Below are positions 49,744 to 59,420 of a stretch of 64,000 nt of DNA, piece after piece. Source of the DNA: Oasisia sp. SBJ-2009. Its lineage: Eukaryota; Annelida; Polychaeta; Sabellida; Siboglinidae. The translations under genes were made by a program, and so were the position numbers. Position 1 is the stretch's first letter, and the number at the start of each line of letters is the position of its first letter. The DNA lies in NCBI GenBank assembly GCA_964017155.1, contig OZ024856.1, positions 41,002,770 through 41,066,769 of the forward strand, in the 5' to 3' direction. The notes under the pieces were generated by a model, which saw nothing but the letters and a program-made list of their open reading frames with translations, did not search any database and was not told the origin of the DNA.

Positions 49744-51471
49744 AACAACCAACCAACCCATCCATCCATCCACCCACCCACCAAACAACCAACCAACCAA
49801 CCAACCAACCCACCCACCCACCCACCCACCCACCCAACCAACCATGACTGGGGTAATCTGGCTTCATCAACTAATAACAGTTTGTTTGTTCATCAGTAAT
49901 ATCCTCCTTCCTTGTTTACCCATCCACCAACCATCCACCGATATTTCTACCTGACCATAATGGGTTTTACCCATCCAAATGATGGCTGGATGGGTCTGCA
50001 TAAAGCTGTAGGTGGAATAAATACCAGTTAAGCCTTGTTCATAATACCAAGTGTTATCACAAACAAACAAGAGCTCCCTTGCTTCAGAACAACAGTGGAA
50101 GGTTTCAACATTTCTAACACACCAATTTTCTCATTTGGAAATCCACTGTGTGATCTATCCCACCAATAACACTCCACAATTTACAAATATTGACACATGA
50201 TTACACGACTGTTTCTTGTATTTACCTCCTGCGGTGGGACGTCAAACGACACTGTTCGAAGGTCTGCCTTCACGAAGGTATCAATGCAGGGAATGATGAA
50301 AAACAGACCTAGAAACAGAGAAACATGCAGTGTGATAATACATGATACACCTGGTAAGGTGAGAAACATGCAGTGTGATAATACATGATACACCTGGTAA
50401 GGTGAGAAACATGCTGTGTGATAATACATGATACACCTGGTAAGGTGAGAAACATGCTGTGTGATAATACATGATACACCTGGTAAGGTGAGAAACATGC
50501 AGTGTGACAATACATGATACACCTGGTAAGGTGAGAAACATGCTGTGTGATAATACATGATACACCTGGTAAGGTGAGAAACATGCAGTGTGATAATACA
50601 TGATACACCTGGTAAGGTGAGAAACATGCAGTGTGATAATATGTTGATGGGTATCCCTAAACGGGTGCACATAATTATTGTTTATTTTTTCTGCAATTGT
50701 CAGTTTATTTTATTTATTCATGCTATCAATGATTAAACAAATAATGTTGTAAGTTTCCTTGATGACCATTCTAAGACTCAGCACACATGATCAGGAGCAC
50801 ATGATAACAAAACTGCAACTTAAACCGAAACTGTATGAATAATGTCCAGTAAATGCTTATGTTTGTTCTATTGGAATAACGACTAAATTCATACAATACA
50901 TACATGCAGTAAGCCAGCTAACGACTTTATAGTCAATACAACAATTATCACAGTCAATTACTCATAGCCGACAAACAAACAAACTGTACTGTCCACCATA
51001 ATGCATAAGTCAGGTGTAGTTCTCAATAGATTAATGTCCGAGTCTGTCCTGAATTTGGTCAATGCTCTCCACTGGAGCCAACAGCATTATTCTGATCTGC
51101 TTAACACTATTTAGTCTCATTCATGGCAATGCATTACTTACATTAAAACCTGTCCAATGTTGGCATTATCTGATTTGCAGAATATGCAAGTCACTGCTTT
51201 GTAATTAGCAATGGCTGTGGACAATGCAAATAAGTCATCCAGGATTTTGTTAATGTACAGTTTAGACAGGTGTCCTTAATGAACAGGTGTCTGGTTTGAC
51301 AGGTTTCTCTGTCAGCATTACATTGACACGTTGAGGATGTCACGGTCAATGTGCCATGTAATGTGGCCACATTTGTCAAGTACAACCACATAAAGTGTGA
51401 TTGAGCCAGTCAATGGTGTTGGTGTTCAGATCTATAGAGACTAGAGAGGGCAGGAGAGAGACCTATAAGAG

Positions 51472-51520
<49 letters not shown>

Positions 51521-54500
51521 GAGAGAGACAGAGAGAGAGAGGAGAGAGAGGAAGGAGAGAGAATGTGTACATGAGAGCTAGAGAGGAGAGTGAATGGGTG
51601 AGAGAGTGAGTGAGTGAGTGAGTGAGTGAGTGAGTGAGTGAGTGAGCGAGCGAGCGAGTGAGTGAGTGAGCGAGCGAGCGAGCGAGTGAGCGAGAGAGCA
51701 AGCAAGAGAGACCCTTCAATTTTGCAATCCACGATGTCAAAATGGTAATAATCTAATATAGAAATAATTACTTATACAAGTTTCAGTACTTCTTACCTGG
51801 GCCACGAGCTCCTGGCAAAACCCGACCAAGCCGAAATATAATTGCTCGCTCGTACTCCTGGATAATCTGAAAACACAACTCCAAATTTGTTTATAATTCT
51901 CAACAGAAATAACAGTCACAAACACTGCAAATGTATACTAACAGTTGCTATTTTATTTACAATTTATTTATTAAATTAATAGACCTGTAGTTTATGAGTG
52001 CACTTGTCGAAGAACTGCTGAGTGATATAAACATCAGATAAGTGTATCTTTAATTAACAGTTGTATGAATAACATTGCAAATTAAATGTTAGAACCTGCC
52101 ATCTGAATCCATCCTTCCTATATCCCGATATGCTCACTGCTACACATTTAGTAAAGTTTTACTAAAATCACTAATGAGAAATAACAGTTCTTTACCATTA
52201 CTACTGTTTTTGTATGCAGGAAGGCAAAACTGAAACAATATCTAAGTGACGTTTAAAAATAATCTAATATATTTCACTTTCAAATAAGTTTTTTTACTAT
52301 TTAAAATATTAAATCAAGTTCCAACAAACTAATGTAGAACTGTAAACATGGAATTTGTAATTGTAATAATGCTGGCAATCCAACTTGTTTACACAATTAC
52401 CGTACGATGTTAATATAAAAACTCGGTCAGATTTGAACAATTCTCTGTATGAAGCTGGGACCATATTTAGCATTTAAAATTACATTATACTATAATTTTA
52501 CAATTCGAAATAAAGTCCCAATTGATCACTCTAAAAATGGTGTATTTACCTTGAAACAGAAGCAGAGAGTGATGGGGAAAGTGAGGATGATGATGATAAC
52601 AGACACAATCATGAGGAATCCGGAACATATTGTCGATGTCCCCGTGTCTGGGTCTCCGCTCCCTAAAACAAACATAGCAGAATGTGTTCATCAGTCCACA
52701 AGACCACAGGACAGTGCAGCTGTTGCAGAGCAGCAGTTAATACACACAGTACATAATTATTGTCATTTTTGTTTCTGCTGTCAATGCAGGCGGTTTAATT
52801 TCACAGGTGCGGGAACTCTCTGAAGGTTGGTCATAGCTTTATGTAGAGACCCGTCCACCCGTCATTTCGATGGGTAAAAACAAATACGGACGGGTAGAAA
52901 TATGGGTGGATGGATAAAAAATGAAGGAGCAAAAAAAGGTCTTCCCAAATCATAGACGTTGTTGATGCTTGATACCTTGAAAGTGAGTGTAAATGGTGTT
53001 ACATGTGTGTTTGTAGCCCATTTCAGGTCATCAGGCACATTTGAAAGTTTGTAAAGTAGCTTAACAGTTAACATCCATGTGTCCACCAAAACATGTGTGA
53101 CTGGCAATAATTCAATCCTGCATAAAGCCCTGATGTTGGTCGATTTGTTGAGCCTCTGGAAGTTAGTGTTGGCTGCTGTTTGCAGTCTTGTGGGGGCGGT
53201 GTTGGTGAATGTTTGCAGTCTTGTGGGGGCGGTGTTGGTGAATGTTTGCAGTCTTGTGGGGGCGGTGTTGGCTGCTGTTTGCAGTCTTGTGGGGGCGGTG
53301 TTGGTGAATGTTTGCAGTCTTGTGGGGGCGGTGTTGGCTGCTGTTTGCAGTCTTGTGGGGGCGGTGTTGGTGAATGTTTGCAGTCTTGTGGGGGCGGTGT
53401 TGGCTGCTGTTTGCAGTCTTGTGGGGGCGGTGTTGGTGAATGTTTGCAGTCTTGTGGGGGCGGTGTTGGCTGCTGTTTGCAGTCTTGTGGGGGCGGTGTT
53501 GGCTGCTGTTTGCAGTCTTGTGGGGGCGGTGTTGGCTGCTGTTTGCAGTCTTGTGGGGGCGGTGTTGGCTGCTGTTTGCAGTCTTGTGGGGGCGGTGTTG
53601 GCTGCTGTTTGCAGTCTTGTGGGGGCGGTGTTGGCTGCTGTTTGCAGTCTTGTGGGGGTGGTGTTGGCTGCTGTTTGCAGTCTTGTGGGGGCGGTGTTGG
53701 CTGCTGTTTGCAGTCTTGTGGGGGCGGTGTTGGCTGCTGTTTGCAGTCTTGTGGGGGCGGTGTTGGTGAATGTTTGCAGTCTTGTGGGAGCGGTGTTGGT
53801 GAATGTTTGCAGTCTTGTGGGGGCGGTGTTGGTGAATGTTTGCAGTGTCTAGTGGGGGCGGTGTTGGTGAATGTTTGCAGTGTCTTGTGGGGGCAGTGTT
53901 GGTGAATGTTTGCAGTGTCTAGTGGGGGCGGTGTTGGTGAATGTTTGCAGTGTCTTGTGGGGGCAGTGTTGGTGAATGTTTGCAGTGTCAAGGATAGCAC
54001 AGTGTAAAAGAAAAAGAAGTCAATTTTAAACAACTGCTGCACATTTTTATTGCCAACCTTTTGATATACACCAGTTGATGCATGATTTCTAACTAGCATC
54101 AGAACTAATACAGGTAACTGGATAATCATAATGATTTTGCAACATCACAATTTTTAGTCTCGCTTAACCGACTGTCGGTCGGCTGCGGAACTACGCCGAG
54201 AAGACAGTCTGCCTACATTAACCGCTTTTGTTTGGGTAGCAGCCGTGATCTATACAATGCTGCCACCTCACGGACACTGCCGTAATATATATTTTTATAA
54301 ACAACTGCAAATTTGTATTTCTATTTATTTTGTGTTAATATAAGTTTAATTTTGAATACTTTTTATAAAACAGTATTATTTGATAAAAAGGTTTCATTAT
54401 TTAATTTGTATGCTATCTGTGTATGCTAGACAATGCTGCCACCTCACGGATACTGGTTAATCCTGCCATAATTCTTATTTTATAAACAACTGTAAATTTG

Positions 54501-55748
54501 AATTTTTACTTACTTTTGTGTTAATATAAGTTTAATGTTGAATACTTTTCATATGATATTATTATCTTGTAAAAGTATATCGTTATTTTAATTTTTATTT
54601 CATAGTTGGCCTGAGAGCCAATCAGCGTCTCTACCCTAATCTGGGGTAAGGCTGCCCGGATGTAGAAACTTAGGCCCATATATTGTCCCAGGCGGAGTTG
54701 AGGGGGCTTAAAAGTGTTGCCACCTCACGGAGTCTGGGTAACCGAAGCTACACAATTTTAAGAAATTATAAATAATTAATTTATAAATATTAAAAAATCC
54801 TATTAACTAAATTAATTAATAAAAAAATACTATTTCAAAGACCATGCATTCTCATTAATCAGAGTAGCAGCGGTATACTAAATTGTTAGTTAATTGGGCT
54901 ATAATTTTAATGTTTTCATGCCGCAATACACCCTCGTGCCAATCATTTGATGTCACAGCGACACAGGTACATTGGTGTAAAAATCGAAACTTTTGCAATG
55001 TGTCCATTAAACACAGAAGTGTAGAAACCAATTCATGGTCCCAGGCCAAGAGGCTGGTAAAAACTACTCCAACGTAATACTGTGTACAGTGTAACATAAT
55101 ATGTAGGCCATGGCAGCTACTACTATAATTATAGGCACTAGCTACCGTGGTGGGAACCACTGTGGTGACCTGGAAAAATGGCTGGATCTAGACTGGTTAA
55201 GCTGGAACATCCTTCTTATAGGCTAATACCACCACTGACTCTGTCTATGTGATATCTATGAATTGGTCGCGCATTAATAATCTACACGCCGATCATTTAA
55301 TTAAATTAAGGCTTCCGTTTAATTGGACGCGATTAATTAATTAATTTCGCGCGTTCCACTAAATTCTAACCACGGCGCCGGCCGTGCAAATGTACGACTG
55401 GCATTGCGTGACGCATTGCACGGGGGCTGCTGAATCGTCAGGCGTGCTACCGACATCAACACTCAAGATTGAAGTGTAACTTGGCCTACTACTACTACGA
55501 GTGTGACGACGTCTTGCCACTAGCGTACGCACGCGGAACTCGACGGAGGCGTGGCACTCGTGGTGTGCGTCGTACCGTTCGTGAGCTAGCGCGGCTAGGA
55601 TAATGGGCCTAGTCGCCTAATTCGACCATGTCACTGCCGACGTACCTGGTTGGCAGTTGTAGCTGTTGTCCACCCGGGAAATGCTCGTGCCCTGCTGGTC
55701 TTCGGCATCTCCCACTCTTGACCGACTTCCCATTTTCGCTTCTGACAT
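34830..55748 (-). CDS. STOM: Stomatin (SPFH/band 7 membrane protein), 8 exons
   Basis: Stomatins are monotopic, oligomeric membrane scaffolds that bind cholesterol-rich membrane and tune ion channels; the family includes MEC-2 and STOML3. Eight exons total 897 bp (298 residues plus stop), close to the usual 285-300. In order: hydrophilic N-terminus (1-45), hydrophobic hairpin about 46-71 with the conserved mid-hairpin proline (LTFPIT) and cysteines suited to palmitoylation (TLCFCFK), then the band 7 domain from [20 protein letters not shown] through VDAVVYYRI and [10 protein letters not shown] to [20 protein letters not shown], and the C-terminal oligomerisation/lipid segment ending [14 protein letters not shown]. 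All seven junctions keep phase with GT-AG sites. The start at 55,748 (MSEAKMGS) was chosen as the upstream in-frame ATG; the ATG at 55,733 (MGSRSR) has a better Kozak context and would give 293 residues. Paralogues such as STOML3 cannot be excluded. Confidence 0.95.
35019..37529 (-). other. Stomatin intron 7, 3' part
   Basis: Contains CA/TG microsatellites (35,430-35,465 and 35,665-35,992) and otherwise AT-rich DNA without a recognised gene. Confidence 0.7.
35665..35992. repeat. TG microsatellite with GGTGTG and CTTGTGTG blocks
   Basis: (TG)n interrupted by GGTGTG and CGTG units, ending in (CTTGTGTG)n. Confidence 0.97.
37530..38024 (+). repeat. 5' LTR
   Basis: 495 bp. A TATA box (GGGTATATATAGAG, about 37,819) precedes an AATAAA signal (about 37,915) in promoter-then-polyadenylation order. 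Downstream, TATTGGCGAGCGCGTAAC starts at 38,025, where a primer-binding site should be; the tRNA was not identified. Confidence 0.93.
38166..38513 (+). CDS. Gag-like or remnant ORF of the LTR element
   Basis: 115 codons: [20 protein letters not shown], a Trp/His/Cys patch ([10 protein letters not shown]), then proline-rich and [13 protein letters not shown] segments. The position just after the leader fits Gag, but no CCHC knuckle or other diagnostic motif is present. An overlapping basic frame (38,476-38,694; [18 protein letters not shown]) could be the tail of a deleted pol. Both readings are inference. Confidence 0.35.
   Translation: MPVAIKMPEDANPATLDAAITWVNHCSWRQDAVSRLGLDDRPGDGHWLSPPPAPPQPSLLNEAITQVLRGQERLMTQLAKLDLANTRPPPGHGPRPPPAPTESHANDTDNEGTYC
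39889..40383 (+). repeat. 3' LTR
   Basis: 495 bp, apparently identical to the 5' LTR. It is preceded by AACGCCGAAGGTA, a poor polypurine tract. Just inside, at 39,305-39,395, there are three diverged copies of TATACACGGGTTTAGTGTAT. Confidence 0.93.
40388..41862 (-). other. Stomatin intron 7, middle part
   Basis: No gene recognised. A pure (GTGA)n tract lies at 41,768-41,810, followed by TG-rich DNA in which the next element is inserted. The 122-codon open frame at 41,294-41,662 has no recognisable motif. Confidence 0.6.
41863..44850. mobile_element. Element with 456-bp terminal direct repeats
   Basis: Two near-identical copies (41,863-42,318 and 44,396-44,851; one difference noticed, GATGTAATC versus GATGTCATC) flank about 2.1 kb. 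Each copy contains a TATA box (CTTATAAAAGC). Its own ends are imperfect inverted repeats (GACGTAAGACCAC / GTGGTCTTAGGCC). TGTA stands on both sides as a possible target duplication, though the site is TG-rich. The ends are not TG...CA. No polymerase or transposase recognised. A non-autonomous LTR-like or Penelope-like element are both possible. Confidence 0.65.
44913..45490 (+). repeat. Dispersed repeat B, copy 1
   Basis: About 580 bp clearly homologous to 61,640-62,205 in the same orientation. Shared landmarks are TTTACCTGGATTCGG, GTCACCATGGAAAATA, GAGCAGTGGAAAACCCACTC, GGCAGCTGTGTGTAGAGCCA and CTACTGAATATTTTATA. Both copies sit against TG repeats on both sides. Confidence 0.9.
45497..45602. 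repeat. TG/TGCG microsatellite
   Basis: (TG)n grading into (CGTGTGTG)n, directly at the right end of dispersed repeat B copy 1. Confidence 0.97.
45603..47350 (-). other. Stomatin intron 7, 5' part
   Basis: No exon seen. The only notable motif group is the CRE/TATA cluster at 46,610-46,647. Confidence 0.6.
46610..46647 (+). promoter_or_regulatory. CRE plus TATA box motif pair in intron
   Basis: TGACGTCA (46,610-46,617) lies 22 bp before TATATAAG (46,640-46,647), with a potential start near 46,672. Antisense to stomatin. It could be a chance pair or the promoter of an old insertion. Confidence 0.25.
47351..47429 (-). CDS. STOM: Stomatin exon 7
   Basis: 79 bp, acceptor TTGCAG and donor AAG|GTCTGT (weak). 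Reads [26 protein letters not shown]. Separated from exon 8 by a 12.3-kb intron holding two retroelement-like insertions. Confidence 0.96.
47771..47826 (-). CDS. STOM: Stomatin exon 6
   Basis: 56 bp, acceptor ATCTTTCCAG, donor CT|GTAAGT, phase 0 in and 2 out. Encodes [19 protein letters not shown] (last codon split). Confidence 0.96.
48093..48296 (-). CDS. STOM: Stomatin exon 5, band 7 core
   Basis: 204 bp, phase 0 on both sides, acceptor GCGTTGACAG, donor CAG|GTATGT. Encodes 68 residues, [20 protein letters not shown] to [12 protein letters not shown], including the QTTLRNFLG motif. Confidence 0.97.
48530..48805. repeat. TA microsatellite with ATGTAGATATATATATGGGG repeats
   Basis: (TA)n with three copies of a GTAGATATATATATGGGGTA unit, about 60-110 bp apart. 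Tyr/Ile open frames here are artefacts. Confidence 0.97.
49690..49842. repeat. CCAG / AACC / CCCA tetranucleotide array
   Basis: Successive blocks of (CCAG)n, (AACC)n, (ATCC)n and (CACC)n-type tetramers. Confidence 0.97.
50226..50308 (-). CDS. STOM: Stomatin exon 4
   Basis: 83 bp, acceptor TGTTTCTAG, donor GAG|GTAAAT. Reads [29 protein letters not shown] 43-bp minisatellite abuts the acceptor side. Confidence 0.96.
50319..50640. repeat. 43-bp minisatellite at the stomatin exon 4 acceptor
   Basis: About 7.5 copies of a 43-bp unit beginning GAGAAACATGCAGTGTGATA and ending CACCTGGTAAGGT, with A/T and T/C variants. The array starts within about 10 bp of the acceptor. On the transcribed strand the last copy merges into the pyrimidine tract (GCATGTTTCTCTGTTTCTAG). 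Confidence 0.95.
50641..51796 (-). other. Stomatin intron 3
   Basis: Holds the GA/GTGA array; otherwise nothing recognised. Confidence 0.75.
51477..51692. repeat. GA and GTGA/GCGA arrays
   Basis: (GA)n at 51,477-51,560 and (GTGA)n/(GCGA)n at 51,597-51,692. Confidence 0.97.
51797..51866 (-). CDS. STOM: Stomatin exon 3
   Basis: 70 bp, acceptor TTTTCAG, donor CCAG|GTAAGA, phase 0 in and 1 out. Encodes [23 protein letters not shown]. Confidence 0.97.
52550..52662 (-). CDS. STOM: Stomatin exon 2, membrane hairpin
   Basis: 113 bp, acceptor GTTTGTTTTAG, donor AAG|GTAAAT, phase 1 in and 0 out. Encodes [16 protein letters not shown], the hydrophobic stretch [22 protein letters not shown]. Confidence 0.95.
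53165..53990. repeat. 33-bp minisatellite with two alternating unit types
   Basis: About 25 units of GTCTTGTGGGGGCGGTGTTG then GCTGCT or GTGAAT then GTTTGCA. Left third: the two types alternate. Middle: ten or so uninterrupted GCTGCT units. Right: GTGAAT units, the last four lengthened by 2 bp. Long Pro/Gln-rich frames ([11 protein letters not shown]) follow from 33 = 3 x 11. Confidence 0.95.
54250..54760 (+). repeat. Dispersed repeat A, copy 2 with internal duplication
   Basis: ACAATGCTGCCACCTCACGG and the roughly 175 bp after it occur twice in tandem (about 54,256 and 54,430). The right part matches 14,575-14,770 on the other strand. Ends TGCCACCTCACGGAGTCTGG. Class unknown. Confidence 0.7.
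55646..55748 (-). CDS. STOM: Stomatin exon 1
   Basis: Ends at a near-consensus donor CCAG|GTACGT in phase 1, exactly as exon 2 requires. Encodes [35 protein letters not shown]-termini vary within the family, so the support is phase, donor and GC-rich 5' context. The frame stays open upstream to 55,817. Confidence 0.75.
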
Positions 55749-56928
55749 GTCGTCTGCTGCCTTGCAGTGGTGGCGCGCCGATATAGTCCACGAGTCCGTC
55801 CGTTGCCTGACGACCACTGCGGTGTTTACGGCGGTAATGCCGTGTACCTGCGTAGAGCCTGCGCACGCTGTTGTTTAGTCACGAGTGTCGGATGACCGAG
55901 TTGTTTGAACCGCCAAGCGTGCAGCCAACGTACGTCACGGCGGCTAAATATACCGCGGACGACGGGCGGACAAACGACTCATTGGAGGAGTCGCGCAGAA
56001 TGACGTGCGTCTGCTAGAGACCGGGGGGTCGTAACGAAGGTGTCATGCCGACATGCTGACAAATCGGAGTCGAGCTCGCACGTAAAGTTGTTCTTAGGCC
56101 GTGAAGCGTCGATGGGGACATGATGGCTGAGCACTCAATATATTGATTTGATAGGGGCTTAATTGTTATCGGTTTACACTACCGCTCCATACGCATACAT
56201 AGAGTTCATTATCTTAGTTTTTTTTAGCTTATAAGTTAACTTTCGTTAGAACGTTTTTAGTTTAAATAGTGCAATTCCAGTATCTTTTGATGTTTAATCA
56301 GATTAACTAGACTATTATTTTAATAATTTATTCATGACTATTTCGTGCTTTATTTTTATTTGCATGTTAATTTATTGTATCTATATATTATTTTTACATC
56401 ATATATGTATGTCCTGTCTAATACTTTTAGCTAGCTATGCATGTTTCTTTAGTAGTTTCTTTAGTGGAGTTCTTGTCTTTTTTATATGTTTAACCATGAA
56501 ACGCAGATAGGGGGCGTAATACTATTATTACTACCTGCGTTTTATTAGTCACTGCTAGGGGTCCTACATCCTTGAACAGAATGCTATACTCTTTTGGTAT
56601 GAAGAAAGGAAGGTGGCACAAAGTGGGCCCTCGACCAAACTGCAGTCCGTTTATTGTTATTCTCGACTGGGTTTGTTTTACAACTAACCCGCCAAAGGAA
56701 ACCTATAAAGAGTACCCGAGAGACAGCAACGCGAACTAAAACAGGTTTAAAATCAAACAGTTTATATTTTATACTTTTCTAACCAAAATTACATTGTTTG
56801 TTGCAAACCCCTTAGTATATTGCTAAAATACAGATGGCTATGGCATATTCATGAAACTCATTGTATTAGCTACGCAATTTGACATTAGATCGGGCACAGT
56901 CGGTTTTGCGGACGCGGTAGTGTACGTG
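55749..56928. other. Stomatin 5' flank
   Basis: GC-rich from 55,380 to about 56,110, consistent with a promoter/first-exon region, then AT-rich with no gene. TATATTTA on the - strand (55,945-55,952), about 200 bp before the start codon, is a possible TATA box. Confidence 0.45.
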
Positions 56929-56965
56929 TAGACAAAATGGACCACACGGTGGTCCATTTTGTCTA
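56929..56965. repeat. 17-bp perfect palindrome with 3-nt spacer
   Basis: TAGACAAAATGGACCAC, ACG, then its exact reverse complement. The last TA of the right arm is the target TA of the adjoining transposon. Confidence 0.9.
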
Positions 56966-59101
56966 GAGTAGCGATGGGGCAAAGCGCACCCTTTTTGGGG
57001 CAAACATGATTTGACCTCTTTATTTTCCTCTTAGATTGAAATGGTTAATACAGTTACAAATATTATGTGTTATCGAAATATCATCATAATTGCATAAATG
57101 TAACAGCGACACATCAGTGAAAAAAATAACTTTTAATGAACGTCCAATACATTTCTAAAATTTCGTCATGTGGGGCAAAGCGCACACGGGGGTGCAGTTT
57201 GCCCCATATTTGTTCGCCGGTAATAACATCACTTAATTATCGTGTAATAACTTGGGTTTTCGTTCCATTTAATAATCCTATGGCCCGTTTTGCGCCACGC
57301 TATGGGCTGTTTTGCATTTAGACTCTATCGTTGGGGACAACGACCCATGCTGACAATAATGTTGATTTTGTGATTCCTACACAATTAAATCTTCAAGAAA
57401 ATTATCCACAACGATCAAGTCTTTAACGTATAACATTATTTTGGTTAATTATAATTGCATTGTCCTGTGGGCCGTCGACTTGCATGGTTGCCGAATTGAC
57501 GTAAACCTGCCGGAATGTAGGCATGACATCGTGGTGCGTGATGGCCCGTCCTCGGTTTGCTAATAGCCAGCTGTCACGCGCCCTGCTGTCGGATGTGTTC
57601 AGACACCTAAACAATATCCGGTGTAACGGGTGACGCCGATGGGTGCAGTGAGTGGGAAATCTGACGAGATGAAGGTCATGTTCTCTGGCAAACTCTATGG
57701 CGTGGAGCGTCTTATGGTTCACATCCCCGTCCAGCAGGTGATGTGAGGGCTCTCCAGTGTGCATCCAGCGATGGTGATGAAATGTTGCAGCCACCTCATG
57801 AACAGATCTCCATCTATGTAGCCCGATCCCCGTTGATTGACTCCAGCAACTGAGCCACCGGGTGCACCATTCATTAGAGATGCGATCATGCGCTTACGCG
57901 GAAAGACAAAGAGAGGAGGTGCATAAGTTCTTGCAGCATTCATGCAGCACAGAGCGGTTATGTTGGCACCGTGGTCTGCACTGGACACCTTGTGAACCTG
58001 TCGTGCTCCCTTTGTCGATACGACTTTGTAAACTCTTGCCACGGTTGAAAAGCCAGTTTCGTCGCAGGTCCAGATGTTGAGGGCATTGAAACTACCGGAC
58101 TGCAACACACTCTTTAATACAACAGAGAAGTGCTCGATGGCATGACGATTGAAGCCATTGATGCGTGCTAAACTCGTGGCAATCGGCGCGCGTATCGACA
58201 ATTCTCTTCATAAACTGACTCAACCAATCGCGGCCCGCCATGCCAGTTGCTTTGTTGAAAGGGTGGGCAATTCCCATCCTATATCCGCCACAATGTATGC
58301 CAATCTTCGTACATAGTTAGTAGACAGACCATACATCTCTCTTTCCATACGCTGTATGGTTGACATTATCTCATTCTCTAGTTCATCAGTGAAGACTTGT
58401 CGTTTTCCTCGCCAGGCTGAGCTACCTTGCCCCGACAATGCCTCATCAGAGTTCTTTTCGGAATGCCGTAATCTTTAACGGCCCCTTTCATGCTCCTGCC
58501 CCCTTTTACCGCAGCGATTGCATCGCGCAGCTGCCGGTTTGAATAAGACGCCACTGTAGTCTTGCGTTTATATTTCCGAACCATGTCTACAAGACACAAT
58601 GTTAAATGTAACATAATATTGCTATATTATAGTATAATAATCGAGCAGTAAATAGCATTAATAATTAATAACAGCACTTAATAATATGGGGTAAAAGTTC
58701 ATGAACAACTTTTAAACAAACACCATTTTGATTGATACGGGGCAAAGCGCACCGGGAGCGCTTTGCCCCAAATAAGTGGAGTGCGCTTTGCCCTCAAATC
58801 ATAGCATCATCACAATAAAAAAATTAGCACATAGTTACGTACATGTGCAGTTATTTCACATAGTTGGTTACTTCGCGTGTTTAGGCGCTGAGTACGCCTT
58901 TTTATTACAATAATATGGACGAAATATTTTAATGTGTGTAACTTACTTCGATTTCAGTGTTATCTAAAATAATTGCCGCCAAGATAGTTTTTTTTAGCAT
59001 AGTACGTCCACTGATCGGTAGATAACGCCGCTAAAACGTATACCTTACGATTTAGGGGGGTGCGGTTTGCCCCGAGGGGGTGCGCTTTGCCCCGTCTACT
59101 C
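56966..59101 (-). mobile_element. pogo-like Tc1/mariner transposon (2,136 bp), decayed
   Basis: Terminal inverted repeats GAGTAG(CGAT/AC)GGGGCAAAGCGCACCC are flanked by TA (56,964-56,965 and 59,102-59,103), the Tc1/mariner target. The GGGGCAAAGCGCAC motif recurs several times inside, in both orientations, near each end. A broken transposase occupies the - strand interior. Confidence 0.9.
57423..58614 (-). pseudogene. pogo-like transposase, frameshifted
   Basis: Conserved pieces lie in order but in different frames. A pipsqueak-type helix-turn-helix (YSNRQLRDAIAAVKGGRSMK, YGIPKRTLMRH) is at 58,380-58,590, then a CENP-B-like segment (YVRRLAYIVAD), then FNKATGMAGRDWLSQFMKR. The DDE domain follows, with WTCDETGFSTV (first Asp), LLDGDVNHKT (second Asp) and PTHCTHRRHPLHRI. 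In the last motif the family normally has QPLD; here the acidic residue is His. With at least two or three frame changes and a lost catalytic residue, it cannot be active. Confidence 0.88.
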
Positions 59102-59420
59102 TATATGCCCCATATTTGCCCTCATCATCCATATTTTAGATAATTATGATGGCAGCATCGTTAGCATAGTTGTGGGTAGTCTAGAGTATCTAGTATGATT
59201 AGATGAACTCAATTAAAGGCAGTTGATGTGATAATGCTACCACACAAAACACGACAGACAACCAGACATGTAGAATTCTATACTGCTCATACAGTTGTCT
59301 CACACAGGGAGACAATGCAAGCTTACATTTATCCAGTTAAGTTTTAGACATGTACATAACAACAAAGGTCGATGGCAACGGTATGGGGTCTCCACAAAGA
59401 ATTAAGCCAGATGATCATAG

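Larger units (their letters stand above)
48297..50225 (-). other. Stomatin intron 4
   Basis: Contains the TA array at 48,530-48,805 and the CCAG/ACCA array at 49,690-49,842. No gene otherwise. Confidence 0.75.

Noticed and set aside
53068..54129. 353-codon - strand Pro/Gln-rich protein
   Set aside because: Open only because the 33-bp repeat is a multiple of three; it lies inside stomatin intron 1 and is also open on the other strand.
55609..55866. 85-codon - frame overlapping stomatin exon 1
   Set aside because: Different frame from the one that joins exon 2 in phase, and its translation has no family resemblance.
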